Shown one piece after another: positions 18,875 through 27,898 of a stretch of 64,000 bases of DNA. The stretch comes from Stenotrophomonas sp. SAM-B (GTDB lineage Bacteria; Pseudomonadota; Gammaproteobacteria; Xanthomonadales; Xanthomonadaceae): assembly GCF_013387485.1 (NCBI RefSeq), contig NZ_JABBXB010000004.1, positions 186,001 to 250,000 of the forward strand, written 5' to 3'. Each line of letters starts with the position of its first letter. Position 1 is the first letter of the stretch. The position numbers and the translations under genes are program-made. The notes under the pieces were generated by a model, which was given only the letters and a program-made list of their open reading frames with translations, did not search any database and was not told the origin of the DNA.

Positions 18875-19897
18875 TCACCCCGCGGTCACCGTCTCCAGAA
18901 TCCGCTTCCCGGCCGCCTGCAGTTCCGTTTCCACCTGGGTCTGCTGCTGCTTGGCCAGCTTCGCCGCCGGGCACTGGGCGAGCATGTAGTTGGCGTCGAA
19001 GTTCATCTTCTCGACCAGGAAATCGACGAACGCGCGCACCTTCGGCGAGACCAGCCGGCCGCCGGCGAACACCGCGTTGAAGTCGACTTCGGGGCCGGTC
19101 CAGCCAGCCAGCACGCGGCGCACCATGCCCGATTCGACGAAGGGCTTGGCCATCACGTCACCGGTCAGCAGCAGGCCTTCGCCGCACACCAGTGCGCCGT
19201 TCAATGCAGACGGATCATTGGCGACCAGCAGCGGATTGACCGGGAAATCGAGCAGCTCGCCGCCGTTCTCGCCCAGCTGCCAGAAGAAACGATTGTTGTT
19301 GAGATTGCGCGCCTTGCGCATCGCCAGGATGCGGTGGAACTGCAGCTCATCCGGATGCAGCGGCTCGCCGTAGCGCTCGATGTAGGCCGGGCTGGCGAAC
19401 ACCTGCGTGCGCAGGCTGCCGAGTTTGCGCGCCACCAGGTTGGAGTCGGGCAGGGTGCCCACGCGCAGCGCCAGATCCGCTTCACCGGCGATCAGGTCGA
19501 GCTTCTCGTTACCCAGGTGCATGTCCAGCTGGATTTCCGGGTATTGCGCATGGAACTGGCCGAGCAGCGGCGCGATCCAGGTGATGCCGATCGAATACGG
19601 CACGGTGAAGCGCAACCAGCCGCGCGGGCCGGACTGCAGCTGGTTGACCGCACCTTCGGCTTCTTCCAGTTCGCGTGCGATGCGCTGGCAGTGCTCGTGA
19701 TAGACCGAGCCGGCCTCGGTGAGGCCGAGGCGGCGGGTGGTCCGGTGCAGCAGGCGTGCGCCAAGACGCGTTTCCAGTTCCTGCACTTTGCGGCTCACCG
19801 TCGTCTTGGGGAGCCCCAGTGCAGTGGCGGCGGCGATGAAACTGCCTTGCTCGACCACTTTGACGAAGATCAGCGTGTCGTTGAGATCGTGGGCCAT
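18875..19897 (-). CDS. smeRv: LysR-family regulator SmeRv of the efflux operon
   Basis: A 340-residue LysR-type regulator: N-terminal winged HTH (DTLIFVKVVEQGSFIAAATALGLPKTTVSRKVQELETRLGARLLHRTTRRLGLTEAG) and a substrate-binding co-inducer domain. It is transcribed divergently from an SDR–MFP–RND–SDR–OMF operon, the gene order described for smeRv/smeU1VWU2X of S. maltophilia, where the regulator controls quinolone and chloramphenicol efflux. ATG 19897 starts at MAHDLNDTLIF; a 13-residue longer reading is possible but has no better ribosome site. Confidence 0.85.
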   Translation of the reverse strand: MAHDLNDTLIFVKVVEQGSFIAAATALGLPKTTVSRKVQELETRLGARLLHRTTRRLGLTEAGSVYHEHCQRIARELEEAEGAVNQLQSGPRGWLRFTVPYSIGITWIAPLLGQFHAQYPEIQLDMHLGNEKLDLIAGEADLALRVGTLPDSNLVARKLGSLRTQVFASPAYIERYGEPLHPDELQFHRILAMRKARNLNNNRFFWQLGENGGELLDFPVNPLLVANDPSALNGALVCGEGLLLTGDVMAKPFVESGMVRRVLAGWTGPEVDFNAVFAGGRLVSPKVRAFVDFLVEKMNFDANYMLAQCPAAKLAKQQQTQVETELQAAGKRILETVTAG

Positions 19898-19959
19898 GAC
19901 GGGATCCAAAGTCGGGGGAGGGGAAGCGTGCCGCAAATGATTGTGCCGGGCACGGGATG

Positions 19960-19974
19960 ATTATTCCCCTAAAT
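19960..19974 (+). promoter_or_regulatory. Candidate LysR (SmeRv) operator between smeRv and smeU1
   Basis: ATT-N9-AAT at 19960-19974 contains the T-N11-A core of LysR boxes (T19961, A19973). It is 63 bp before the smeRv start, in the divergent control region. Just downstream are two exact GGACTAATC direct repeats (19977-19985 and 20000-20008) and the dyad ATCTGG-N7-CCAGAT (20006-20024), which could be activation sites or promoter elements. Confidence 0.45.
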
Positions 19975-20040
19975 CCGGACTAATCAAGGGGGAGTTTGAG
20001 GACTAATCTGGCGCCATTCCAGATATGAAGGACGACAACC

Positions 20041-20268
20041 ATGTGGTTGCGGAACATTCTTGGCCGCCTGCGTAGCGGCCCCAACGCCCCGCTGGACCTC
20101 GCGTTGACCGTGGAACCCCGCCTGGGTTCCTTGTCCCGCAAGGCTTTCCGGGAATTCACGCCGCCTGCCAACATGCAGCGCGGGGGCAGCCTTCGCCTGG
20201 GTGCCCGTGGCAACGACCGACTGGGTCGAATTGGGATTATCCCGGCGACGGGAGTGAAAGTCCCATGA
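20041..20268 (+). CDS. Small leader ORF coupled to smeU1, unknown function
   Basis: A 75-codon frame encoding a basic peptide (MWLRNILGRLRSGPNAPLDLALTVEPRLGSLS...). AAGGA precedes its ATG at about 11 nt. Its stop codon overlaps the smeU1 start (ATGA), which suggests translational coupling. No recognised domain or export signal. It could be a real small protein, a regulatory leader peptide or merely a translated upstream ORF. Its position as the first ORF after the LysR operator makes it worth testing. Confidence 0.4.
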   Translation: MWLRNILGRLRSGPNAPLDLALTVEPRLGSLSRKAFREFTPPANMQRGGSLRLGARGNDRLGRIGIIPATGVKVP

Positions 20269-21038
20269 ATGGGACATTGGCCCCCGAGGTGCTGGTGCTC
20301 GGTGGCACCGGCAGCGTGGGCCACGGCATCGTGGCCGCCCTGCTGGAGGCCGGCAGCCCGGTCCTGGTGGTCGGCCGCGATCCCGCGCGGCTGGCCGCGC
20401 TGCAGGAGCAGTTCGCCGATGAGCCCGGGCTGGAAGTCCTGCTGGGCTCGTTGGGCGATGACGGCTCTGCGCGCACCGTGGCCGAGCGGATCGGCGGGCG
20501 TCGCCGTGCGCTGGCGGCCGTGGTCGATGCAATGGGCGGCCCGTACAACCGTGGTCGGGTGACCGATCGCAGTGGCGATGCGCTGTTGCAGGCGCTGCAG
20601 GCCGACGTGATGCCGCACGTGCATGCGGGGCGGCATCTGCTGCCGCTGCTGCGCGGTGGCGGGCAGGCACGGCGCTACGTGCTGGTCGGCGGTCCCGCCG
20701 GTTTCAAGCCGTGGGCCGGGCATGGGGAATCCTCCATCACCATGTCCGCCACCCGCATGTACGCGCAGGTGCTGCACCAGGAGGCCCAGGCCCTCGGTGT
20801 GCGCGCGCAGATGCTGGAAGTGTGCGATCCGGTGTGTACCCCGGCCAATGCGGCCAAGGCCTGCATCGAATGGCCGAGCGCGCTGCTGGTCGGCCGTCGC
20901 GTGGTCTCGCTGCTGGACAACTGCACCGACAACCGCGCGATCGTGCGCTGCGACGCGCGCGATGCCGAGTTGCCGCGCGGGCTGCTGCATCTGGACCGCC
21001 CCCCTCCGATGTCGCGCAACACGGCCGGCACCGCTTGA
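20265..21038 (+). CDS. smeU1: SDR-like oxidoreductase SmeU1
   Basis: A 257-residue Rossmann-fold protein with VLVLGGTGSVGHGIVAALLEAG (NAD(P)-binding GGTGSVG, residues 13-19) and VVGRDPARL. The usual SDR catalytic YxxxK is not visible: the corresponding helix reads SITMSATRMYAQVLHQEAQ. Reduced or altered catalysis is therefore possible. In S. maltophilia the smeU1 product is described as a dehydrogenase-like protein encoded with the SmeVWX pump. ATG 20265 overlaps the stop of the 75-aa ORF. Confidence 0.8.
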   Translation: MNGTLAPEVLVLGGTGSVGHGIVAALLEAGSPVLVVGRDPARLAALQEQFADEPGLEVLLGSLGDDGSARTVAERIGGRRRALAAVVDAMGGPYNRGRVTDRSGDALLQALQADVMPHVHAGRHLLPLLRGGGQARRYVLVGGPAGFKPWAGHGESSITMSATRMYAQVLHQEAQALGVRAQMLEVCDPVCTPANAAKACIEWPSALLVGRRVVSLLDNCTDNRAIVRCDARDAELPRGLLHLDRPPPMSRNTAGTA

Positions 21039-21129
21039 CCTCTACCAAGGTTCAGGTCCCAGGCTACGCCCCCCACGTCGCCCCACGTTTTCGATTCTGT
21101 ATCACCACCCCTACGTACGGATGCATGAC

Positions 21130-22344
21130 ATGACTTCCAACTCCTCCCCGCATCGTTTCACCCGACGGCTGGCCATGGCCGGCGTCTCGATCCTCGCCGC
21201 CGCGGTGCTGACCGCCTGCAGTGGCAGCCACGCTGAAGAAGCCGGCATGCCGCCGCCGCCGTCGGTCAGCGCCGCCCCGGTGCTGGTCAAGCAGGTCAGC
21301 CAGTGGGACGACTTCAGTGGCCGCGTCGAAGCGGTCGAAAGCGTTGAGCTGCGCCCGCGCGTCTCCGGCTACATCGACAAGGTCAACTATGTCGAAGGCC
21401 AGGAGGTCAAAAAGGGCGACGTGCTGTTCACCATCGACGCACGCAGCTACCGCGCCGAGCTGGACCGCGCCACCGCCGAGCTCAACCGCGCGCGCACCCA
21501 GGCCCAGGTGAGCCGCAGCGAAGCCGACCGTGCCCGCCGCCTGTCCGACCAGCAGGCGATCTCCACCGAGACCTGGGAACAGCGCCGCGCGGTGTCCGAA
21601 CAGGCACTGGCTCAGGTCCAGGCCGCACAGGCGGCGGTGGATGCGGCGCGGTTGAACATGGAGTTCACCCAGGTGCGCGCTCCGATCAACGGCCGTGCCG
21701 GCCGCGCGATGGTGACCGCCGGCAACCTGGTGACCGCCGGCGACAGTGCCAGCGTGCTGACCACGCTGGTCTCGCTGGACAAGGTGCATGTGTACTTCGA
21801 TGCCGATGAAGGGACCTTCCTGCGCTACGCCCAGATGGCCCGCAAGGGTGAACGCCCGAGCGAGCGCGACAGCGAACTGCCGGTGAAGGTCGGCCTGTCC
21901 GGCGAGACCGGCTACCCGCATGAAGGCAAGGTCGACTTCCTGGACAACCAGGTCACCCGCAGCACCGGCACCATCCGGGTCCGCGCGCTGCTGGACAACG
22001 CCGACCGCGCCTTCACCCCGGGCCTGTTCGCACGCGTGCAGCTGCTCGGCAGCGGCCAGTTCCAGGCCATGCTGATCGATGACAAGGCCGTGCTGACCGA
22101 CCAGGACCGCAAGTTCGTCTACGTGGTCGACAAGGACAACAAGGCACAGCGCCGCGATATCGAACTCGGCCGCACCGCCGACGGCCTGCGCATCGTCGAG
22201 CAGGGCCTGAAGGCCGGTGACCGTGTGATCATCGACGGCGTGCAGAAAGTCTTCATGCCGGGCATGCCGGTCCAGGCCAAGGCCGTCGCGATGCAGCCGG
22301 CCGGCGGCACCGTTGCACCGAAAGCCACCGCCGCTCTGAACTGA
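21130..22344 (+). CDS. smeV: RND efflux periplasmic adaptor (membrane fusion protein) SmeV
   Basis: A 404-residue adaptor linking the RND pump to the outer-membrane channel. The signal ends in a lipobox (AAAVLTAC, then SGSHAEE), so it is inner-membrane anchored. The lipoyl and hairpin regions are visible: LRPRVSGYIDKVNYVEGQEVKKGDVLFTID, a coiled-coil hairpin from about residue 115 to 180 (RAELDRATAELNRARTQAQVSRSEADRARR...), then VRAPINGRAGRAMVTAGNLV. ATG 21130 is chosen; ATG 21121, three codons upstream, is an alternative. Confidence 0.9.
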   Translation: MTSNSSPHRFTRRLAMAGVSILAAAVLTACSGSHAEEAGMPPPPSVSAAPVLVKQVSQWDDFSGRVEAVESVELRPRVSGYIDKVNYVEGQEVKKGDVLFTIDARSYRAELDRATAELNRARTQAQVSRSEADRARRLSDQQAISTETWEQRRAVSEQALAQVQAAQAAVDAARLNMEFTQVRAPINGRAGRAMVTAGNLVTAGDSASVLTTLVSLDKVHVYFDADEGTFLRYAQMARKGERPSERDSELPVKVGLSGETGYPHEGKVDFLDNQVTRSTGTIRVRALLDNADRAFTPGLFARVQLLGSGQFQAMLIDDKAVLTDQDRKFVYVVDKDNKAQRRDIELGRTADGLRIVEQGLKAGDRVIIDGVQKVFMPGMPVQAKAVAMQPAGGTVAPKATAALN

Positions 22345-22450
22345 TCTTCCCTCGCTGATGCCCCGTGCGGGGCTGCCCGTCTCCGCTGTCGTCCGCGACA
22401 GCGGCAGGGGTCCTGCACGCCGGTGTCGGCGAACACCCAGGAATCCACCC

Positions 22451-25400
22451 ATGGACTTTTCCCGTTTTTTCATTGACAGGCCGATCTTCGCGGCGGTGCT
22501 GTCGATCGTGATCTTCGCCGCAGGCCTGATCGCGATCCCCATGCTGCCGATCAGCGAGTACCCCGAAGTGGTGCCGCCATCGGTGGTGGTGCGCACGGTG
22601 TACCCGGGCGCCAACCCCAAGGTGATCGCTGAAACCGTGGCCACGCCACTGGAAGAAGCGATCAACGGCGTCGAGGACATGATGTACATCAAGTCCGTCG
22701 CCGGCTCCGACGGCGTACTGCAGATGACGGTGACCTTCCGCCCGGGTACCGACCCGGACGAGGCGGCGGTCAAGGTGCAGAACCGCGTCGCCCAGGCGCA
22801 GGCGCGCCTGCCTGAAGACGTGCGCCGCCAGGGTGTCTCCACCCAGAAGCAGTCGCCGACCTTCCTGATGGTGGTCCACCTGACCTCGCCGGACGGCAAG
22901 TACGACTCGCTGTACCTGCGCAACTACGCCCGCCTGCACGTCAAGGATGCGCTGGCACGCCTGCAGGGCGTCGGTGATGCGCAGATGTTCGGCGGCGGCG
23001 ACTACGCCATGCGGGCGTGGCTGGACCCGGACAAGATCGCCGCGCGCGGCCTGACCGCCAGCGACGTGGTGCGTGCGATGCGCGAGCAGAACGTGCAGGT
23101 CTCGGCCGGCCAACTCGGCGCCGAACCGATGCCGAGCAGCGACTTCCTGACCCTGATCAACGCCCAGGGTCGCCTGCGCAGCGAGCAGGAATTCCGCGAC
23201 ATCGTGCTCAAGGCCGGTGACGACGGTGAAGTGGTGCGCCTGTCCGATGTCGCCCGCCTGGAACTGGGCGCCGGTGACTACACGCTGCGGTCGCAGCTGG
23301 ACGGCAAGAACGCGGTCGGTATCGGTATCTTCCAGGCCCCGGGCGCCAACGCGCTGGAAATCCGCGACTCGGTCATCCACACCATGGATGAGCTGACCAA
23401 GCAGTTCCCGGCCGGCGTGAAGTACGAAGCGGTGTACGACACCACCATCTTCGTGCGCGACTCGGTCAAGGCCGTGGTCTCCACCCTGCTGGAGGCGATC
23501 GCGCTGGTGGTGCTGGTGGTGATCCTGTTCCTGCAGACCTGGCGCGCCTCGATCATTCCGTTGATCGCCGTGCCGGTGTCCATCGTGGGTACGTTCGCGG
23601 CGCTGTACGTGCTGGGCTTCTCGATCAATACCTTGACCCTGTTCGGGCTGGTGCTGGCGATTGGCATCGTGGTCGATGACGCGATCGTGGTGGTGGAGAA
23701 CGTCGAGCGCAACATCGAAGAAGGCCTGACCCCGCTGGCCGCGGCCCACCAGGCGATGCGTGAAGTTTCCGGCCCGATCGTGGCGATCGCGCTGGTGCTG
23801 TGCGCCGTGTTCGTGCCGATGGCGTTCCTGTCGGGCGTGACCGGTGCGTTCTACAAGCAGTTCGCCGTCACCATCGCCATCTCGACCGTGATCTCGGCGA
23901 TCAACTCGCTGACCCTGTCGCCGGCCCTGGCCGCACGCCTGCTCAAGCCGCACGGTGCACCGAAGGATGGCCTGACCCGTCTGATCGACCGTCTGTTCGG
24001 CTGGATCTTCCGTCCGTTCAACCGCTTCTTCAAGACGAGCTCGGAGAAGTACCACGGTTCGGTCGGCCGCCTGCTGGGCCGTCGTGGCCTGGTATTCGTG
24101 GTTTACGCCGGCCTGCTGCTGGCCACCGGCCTGATGTTCAAGGCGGTGCCGGCCGGCTTCATTCCGACCCAGGACAAGCTGTACCTGATCGCCGGTGTGA
24201 AGCTGCCGGAGGGTTCCTCGATCGCACGTACCGACGCCATGCTGGCCAAGGTCGCCGAGATCGCGCGCAACACCGATGGCGTGGCGCACACGATCCAGTT
24301 CCCGGGTCTGAACGCGCTGCAGTTCACCAATACGCCCAACACCGGTGTGGCGTTCGTTCCGCTCAAGCCGTTCAGTGAGCGCAAGGGCCGTACCGCCGCG
24401 CAGATCAATGCCGAGATCAACGCCAAGATCGCCGGGCTGCAGGAGGGCTTCGCGTTCTCCATGATGCCGCCGCCGATCCTCGGCCTGGGCAACGGCAACG
24501 GCTACCAGATGTTCATCCAGGACCGTGGCAATCTCGGCTACGGCGCACTGCAGACTGCAGTAAGCACGATGCAGGGTGCGGTCGCGCAGACGCCGGGCAT
24601 GGCGTTCCCGATCACCAGCTACCAGGCCAACGTGCCGCAGCTGGATGCCGAAGTGGACCGCGTCAAGGCCAAGGCCCAGGGCGTGGAGCTGACCGAGTTG
24701 TTCGACACGCTGCAGACCTACCTGGGCTCGGCGTACGTGAACGACTTCAACCAGTTCGGGCGTACCTGGCAGGTGATCGCACAGGCTGACGGCCAGTTCC
24801 GTGACAGCGTGGAAGACATCGGTCGCCTGCGTACCCGCAACAACCGTGGCGAGATGGTGCCGATCGGCTCGATGGTCACCGTGAAGGAGACCTACGGTCC
24901 CGACCCGGTGCTGCGCTTCAACGGTTACCCGGCGGCCGATCTGGCCGGCGAAGCCGACCCGCGCATGCTGTCCTCGGCCGAGGCCATGGCCAAGCTGACC
25001 GAGATCGCCGGGCAGGTCCTGCCAGTGGGCATGCAGACCGAGTGGACCGACCTGAGCTACCAGCAGGCCACCCAGGGCAAGGCCGCCTTCATCGTGTTCC
25101 CGGTGGCGATCCTGCTGGCGTTCCTGGTGCTGGCTGCGCTGTATGAAAGCTGGTCGCTGCCGCTGGCGGTGATCCTGATTGTCCCCATGACCCTGCTGTC
25201 CGCGTTGTTCGGCGTATGGATGACCGGTGGCGACAACAACGTGTTCGTGCAGGTCGGCCTGGTGGTGCTGATGGGCCTGGCATGCAAGAACGCGATCCTG
25301 ATCGTCGAGTTCGCTCGAGAACTGGAAATGGGCGGCAAGGGCATCGTGGAGGCTGCACTGGAAGCGTGCCGCCTGCGTCTGCGCCCGATCGTGATGACCT

Positions 25401-25621
25401 CCATCGCGTTCATTGCCGGCACGATCCCGCTGGTGATCTCGCATGGCGCCGGCGCGGAAGTCCGCTCGGTGACCGGTATCACGGTGTTCGCCGGCATGCT
25501 GGGCGTCACCCTGTTCGGCCTGTTCCTGACCCCGGTGTTCTACGTGGCCCTGCGCAAGTTCGTCAGCCGTAACGGCGGCGGGCAGCTGGTGACCCACGGC
25601 GAACCGACCATCCACCATTGA
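22451..25621 (+). CDS. smeW: RND multidrug efflux transporter SmeW
   Basis: A 1056-residue HAE1-family proton/drug antiporter with 12 TM segments and two large periplasmic loops. It begins MDFSRFFIDRPIFAAVLSIVIFAAGLIAIPMLPISEYPEVVPP. The proton-relay aspartates lie in GIVVDDAIVVVENVERN (D409, D410). Later motifs are GFIPTQDKLYLIAGVKLPEG and GLACKNAILIVEFAREL. ATG 22451 is the standard start; a 31-codon extension to 22358 has no sense in the family. Confidence 0.95.
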   Translation: MDFSRFFIDRPIFAAVLSIVIFAAGLIAIPMLPISEYPEVVPPSVVVRTVYPGANPKVIAETVATPLEEAINGVEDMMYIKSVAGSDGVLQMTVTFRPGTDPDEAAVKVQNRVAQAQARLPEDVRRQGVSTQKQSPTFLMVVHLTSPDGKYDSLYLRNYARLHVKDALARLQGVGDAQMFGGGDYAMRAWLDPDKIAARGLTASDVVRAMREQNVQVSAGQLGAEPMPSSDFLTLINAQGRLRSEQEFRDIVLKAGDDGEVVRLSDVARLELGAGDYTLRSQLDGKNAVGIGIFQAPGANALEIRDSVIHTMDELTKQFPAGVKYEAVYDTTIFVRDSVKAVVSTLLEAIALVVLVVILFLQTWRASIIPLIAVPVSIVGTFAALYVLGFSINTLTLFGLVLAIGIVVDDAIVVVENVERNIEEGLTPLAAAHQAMREVSGPIVAIALVLCAVFVPMAFLSGVTGAFYKQFAVTIAISTVISAINSLTLSPALAARLLKPHGAPKDGLTRLIDRLFGWIFRPFNRFFKTSSEKYHGSVGRLLGRRGLVFVVYAGLLLATGLMFKAVPAGFIPTQDKLYLIAGVKLPEGSSIARTDAMLAKVAEIARNTDGVAHTIQFPGLNALQFTNTPNTGVAFVPLKPFSERKGRTAAQINAEINAKIAGLQEGFAFSMMPPPILGLGNGNGYQMFIQDRGNLGYGALQTAVSTMQGAVAQTPGMAFPITSYQANVPQLDAEVDRVKAKAQGVELTELFDTLQTYLGSAYVNDFNQFGRTWQVIAQADGQFRDSVEDIGRLRTRNNRGEMVPIGSMVTVKETYGPDPVLRFNGYPAADLAGEADPRMLSSAEAMAKLTEIAGQVLPVGMQTEWTDLSYQQATQGKAAFIVFPVAILLAFLVLAALYESWSLPLAVILIVPMTLLSALFGVWMTGGDNNVFVQVGLVVLMGLACKNAILIVEFARELEMGGKGIVEAALEACRLRLRPIVMTSIAFIAGTIPLVISHGAGAEVRSVTGITVFAGMLGVTLFGLFLTPVFYVALRKFVSRNGGGQLVTHGEPTIHH

Positions 25622-25646
25622 TTCCTTCCCCCGCGAGGTTTTTCAC

Positions 25647-26384
25647 ATGAATACCGCTACCCAAAAGATCGCCCTGGTCACCGGTGCCACCCGCGGCATC
25701 GGCCTGGAAACCGTCCGTCAGCTGGCCCAGGCCGGCGTGCATACGCTCCTGGCCGGGCGCAAGCGCGACGTCGCCGTGGCCGAGGCGCTGAAGCTGCAGG
25801 CCGAAGGCCTGCCGGTCGAGGCGATCCAGCTCGACGTGGGCGACGCCGCCAGCATCGCCGCCGCCGTGCAGACCGTGACCGAGCGTCACGGCCGCCTGGA
25901 CATCCTGGTCAACAACGCCGGCATCCTGCTGGACGACATCAAACTGGCCCCCTCGGCGCAGACCCTGCAGACCTGGCGCGATACCTTCGACACCAATGTG
26001 TTCGCGGTGATCGCCGTCACCCAGGCCTTCCTGCCGCTGCTCAACGCGTCGCCGGCCGGCCGCATCGTCAACGTGTCCAGCATCCTGGGCTCGCTGACCC
26101 TGCACAGCCAGCCGGGTTCGCCGATCTACGGTTTCGCGGTGCCGGCCTACAACGCCTCCAAGAGCGCGGTGAATGCCTGGACCGTACAGCTGGCCTACGA
26201 GCTGCGCGAGAGCACTACCAAGGTCAACACCGTGCATCCGGGCTACGTCAAAACCGATATGAACGGTGGCGAGGGTGAGATCGAAATCAGCGAAGGCGCG
26301 CGTTCCAGCGTTGGCATGGCGCTGATCGATGCCGACGGCCCGAACGGCAGCTTCACCTACCTCGGCGAGGTGCTGCCATGGTGA
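25647..26384 (+). CDS. smeU2: Short-chain dehydrogenase/reductase SmeU2
   Basis: A 245-residue classical SDR: VTGATRGIG (residues 11-19), NNAGIL, VNVSSI with the catalytic Ser region, and YNASK (Y168, K172). All catalytic residues are present, in contrast to SmeU1. It sits between the RND pump and the outer-membrane factor genes, as in smeU1VWU2X. It could modify a pump substrate or a stress metabolite such as a quinone or aldehyde, but its substrate is unknown. The stop overlaps the smeX start by 7 nt. Confidence 0.9.
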   Translation: MNTATQKIALVTGATRGIGLETVRQLAQAGVHTLLAGRKRDVAVAEALKLQAEGLPVEAIQLDVGDAASIAAAVQTVTERHGRLDILVNNAGILLDDIKLAPSAQTLQTWRDTFDTNVFAVIAVTQAFLPLLNASPAGRIVNVSSILGSLTLHSQPGSPIYGFAVPAYNASKSAVNAWTVQLAYELRESTTKVNTVHPGYVKTDMNGGEGEIEISEGARSSVGMALIDADGPNGSFTYLGEVLPW

Positions 26385-27808
26385 TCCGCCTGTTGACCGT
26401 GGCCGTGACCAGCGCGCTGCTGGCCGGCTGCGTCAGCGTCGGCCCCAACTACCATGCACCACCGGCCCAGCCGGTGACCTTGCAGGGCGCCGCCGCGCCG
26501 GTGTTCACCACCACCTCGCCAGTGGCGAGCTGGTGGGCCCAGTTCGATGACCCGGTACTGGAGCAGCTGGTGCATGACGCACTGGGCACCAACCTGGACC
26601 TGCGCATCGCGATGTCGCGTGTGCGCGAGGCCCGCGCGGTTTTCGTCGAGCAGCGCCTGGACCAGTTGCCGCACGTCACCAGCGGTGGCAGCTACGACCG
26701 TCGCAAGCAGCCTGATGCAACCGTCGGTGGCGAGCGCGTCTTCAGCGAGACCTACCAGCTCGGCTTCGATGCCGGCTGGGAGCTGGATCTGTTCGGCCGC
26801 CAGCGCCGTGCCGCCGAAGCGGCGCGCGCGGACCTGGGTGCCGAGCAGGACAACCTCGCCGATGCGCAGGTCACCGTCGCCGCCGAAGTGGCCCGCAACT
26901 ACTTCGAGCTGCGCGGTACCCAGAAGCGCATCGCGGTGGCCAAACGCACCCTCGTCAATCTGCGCGACACCCAGAAGCTCACCGAAACGCGGTGGGAACT
27001 GGGCGCCGGCAGCGAGCTGGACGTGCAGAGCAGCCGTGCCCGACTGAAGGCGATCGAGGCCGACATCCCGCTGCTGGAAGTGGCCGAAGTGCAGTCACGT
27101 CATCGTCTGGCGGTACTGCTGGGCCAGCGCCCGGACGCGCTGGACAGCCTGCTGCAGCCCCGCGAGATGCGGCCGTACGCCAAGGCGTTGCCGCTGGGTG
27201 ACACCACCGAACTGCTGCGTCAGCGTGCCGACGTACGCGTGGCCGAGCGCCGCCTGGCAGCGGCGACCGCGCGCGTTGGCGTGGCCACGGCCGATCTGTT
27301 CCCGCGGATCAGCCTGAGCGGCTTCGTCGGCTTCCTGTCCGGCGATGCCAGTGGGCTGGTCAACGGCAGCAACAAGGCATGGTCGGTGACCCCATCGATC
27401 AGCTGGGCCGCGTTCGATTTCGGCACGGTGAAAGCCCGTCTGCGCGCGAGCAAGGCGCAGGCCGACGGTGCCGCGGCCGAGTACGAAAAGGCCGTGCTGC
27501 TGGCACTGGAAGACACCGAGAACGCACTGACGCGTTACGCCAAGCAGCAGGCCCGCCTGGCGATCGTCGCCGAGCAGGCCCAGGCCGCAGGGCGTGCCGA
27601 GGAGTTGGCGCAGATCCGCTTCCGCGAGGGCTCGGAAGACTTCCTGACCCTGCTGGATGCACAGCGCACGCAGCTTGCCGCGGATGATGCGTTGGCCGAG
27701 GCCGAATCCACGGTCAACGTCAGCGTGGTCGGTGTATACAAGGCCTTGGGTGGCTGGGGCCAGCAGCAGGACGCGGCCAACACCCCGGTGGCGGTCACCC
27801 AGCGCTGA
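26378..27808 (+). CDS. smeX: Outer-membrane efflux lipoprotein SmeX
   Basis: A 476-residue TolC/NodT-family channel for the SmeVW pump. The lipobox is ALLAGC (Cys about residue 17). Typical motifs follow: VGPNYHAPP, WWAQFDDPVLEQLV, SAGWELDLFGRQRRAAEAARAD-type repeat (read here GWELDLFGRQRRAAEAARADL), and the second repeat with SWAAFDFGTVKARLRASKAQADGA. Overlap with smeU2 (26378-26384) supports cotranslation. Confidence 0.92.
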   Translation: MVIRLLTVAVTSALLAGCVSVGPNYHAPPAQPVTLQGAAAPVFTTTSPVASWWAQFDDPVLEQLVHDALGTNLDLRIAMSRVREARAVFVEQRLDQLPHVTSGGSYDRRKQPDATVGGERVFSETYQLGFDAGWELDLFGRQRRAAEAARADLGAEQDNLADAQVTVAAEVARNYFELRGTQKRIAVAKRTLVNLRDTQKLTETRWELGAGSELDVQSSRARLKAIEADIPLLEVAEVQSRHRLAVLLGQRPDALDSLLQPREMRPYAKALPLGDTTELLRQRADVRVAERRLAAATARVGVATADLFPRISLSGFVGFLSGDASGLVNGSNKAWSVTPSISWAAFDFGTVKARLRASKAQADGAAAEYEKAVLLALEDTENALTRYAKQQARLAIVAEQAQAAGRAEELAQIRFREGSEDFLTLLDAQRTQLAADDALAEAESTVNVSVVGVYKALGGWGQQQDAANTPVAVTQR

Positions 27809-27837
27809 CCGCAGCGCCGGTGACGACTCCGCTATCG

Positions 27838-27890
27838 CACCGCCCTCGCGGCGGTGTGATGCCGCTGGACGGCTCCCGGCCGTCCAGCGG
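27838..27890 (+). terminator. Double hairpin after smeX
   Basis: Two perfect stem-loops in tandem: CACCGCC / GGCGGTG (27838-27856) and CCGCTGGACGG / CCGTCCAGCGG (27862-27890). They lie between smeX and a convergent gene. The U-tract is weak. Confidence 0.55.
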
Positions 27891-27898
27891 ACAGGCGC

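Noticed and set aside
22253..25618. Very long open frame antisense to smeW (over 1100 codons)
   Set aside because: His/Arg/Gln-rich product without domains; an artefact of high GC and codon bias of the RND gene on the other strand.
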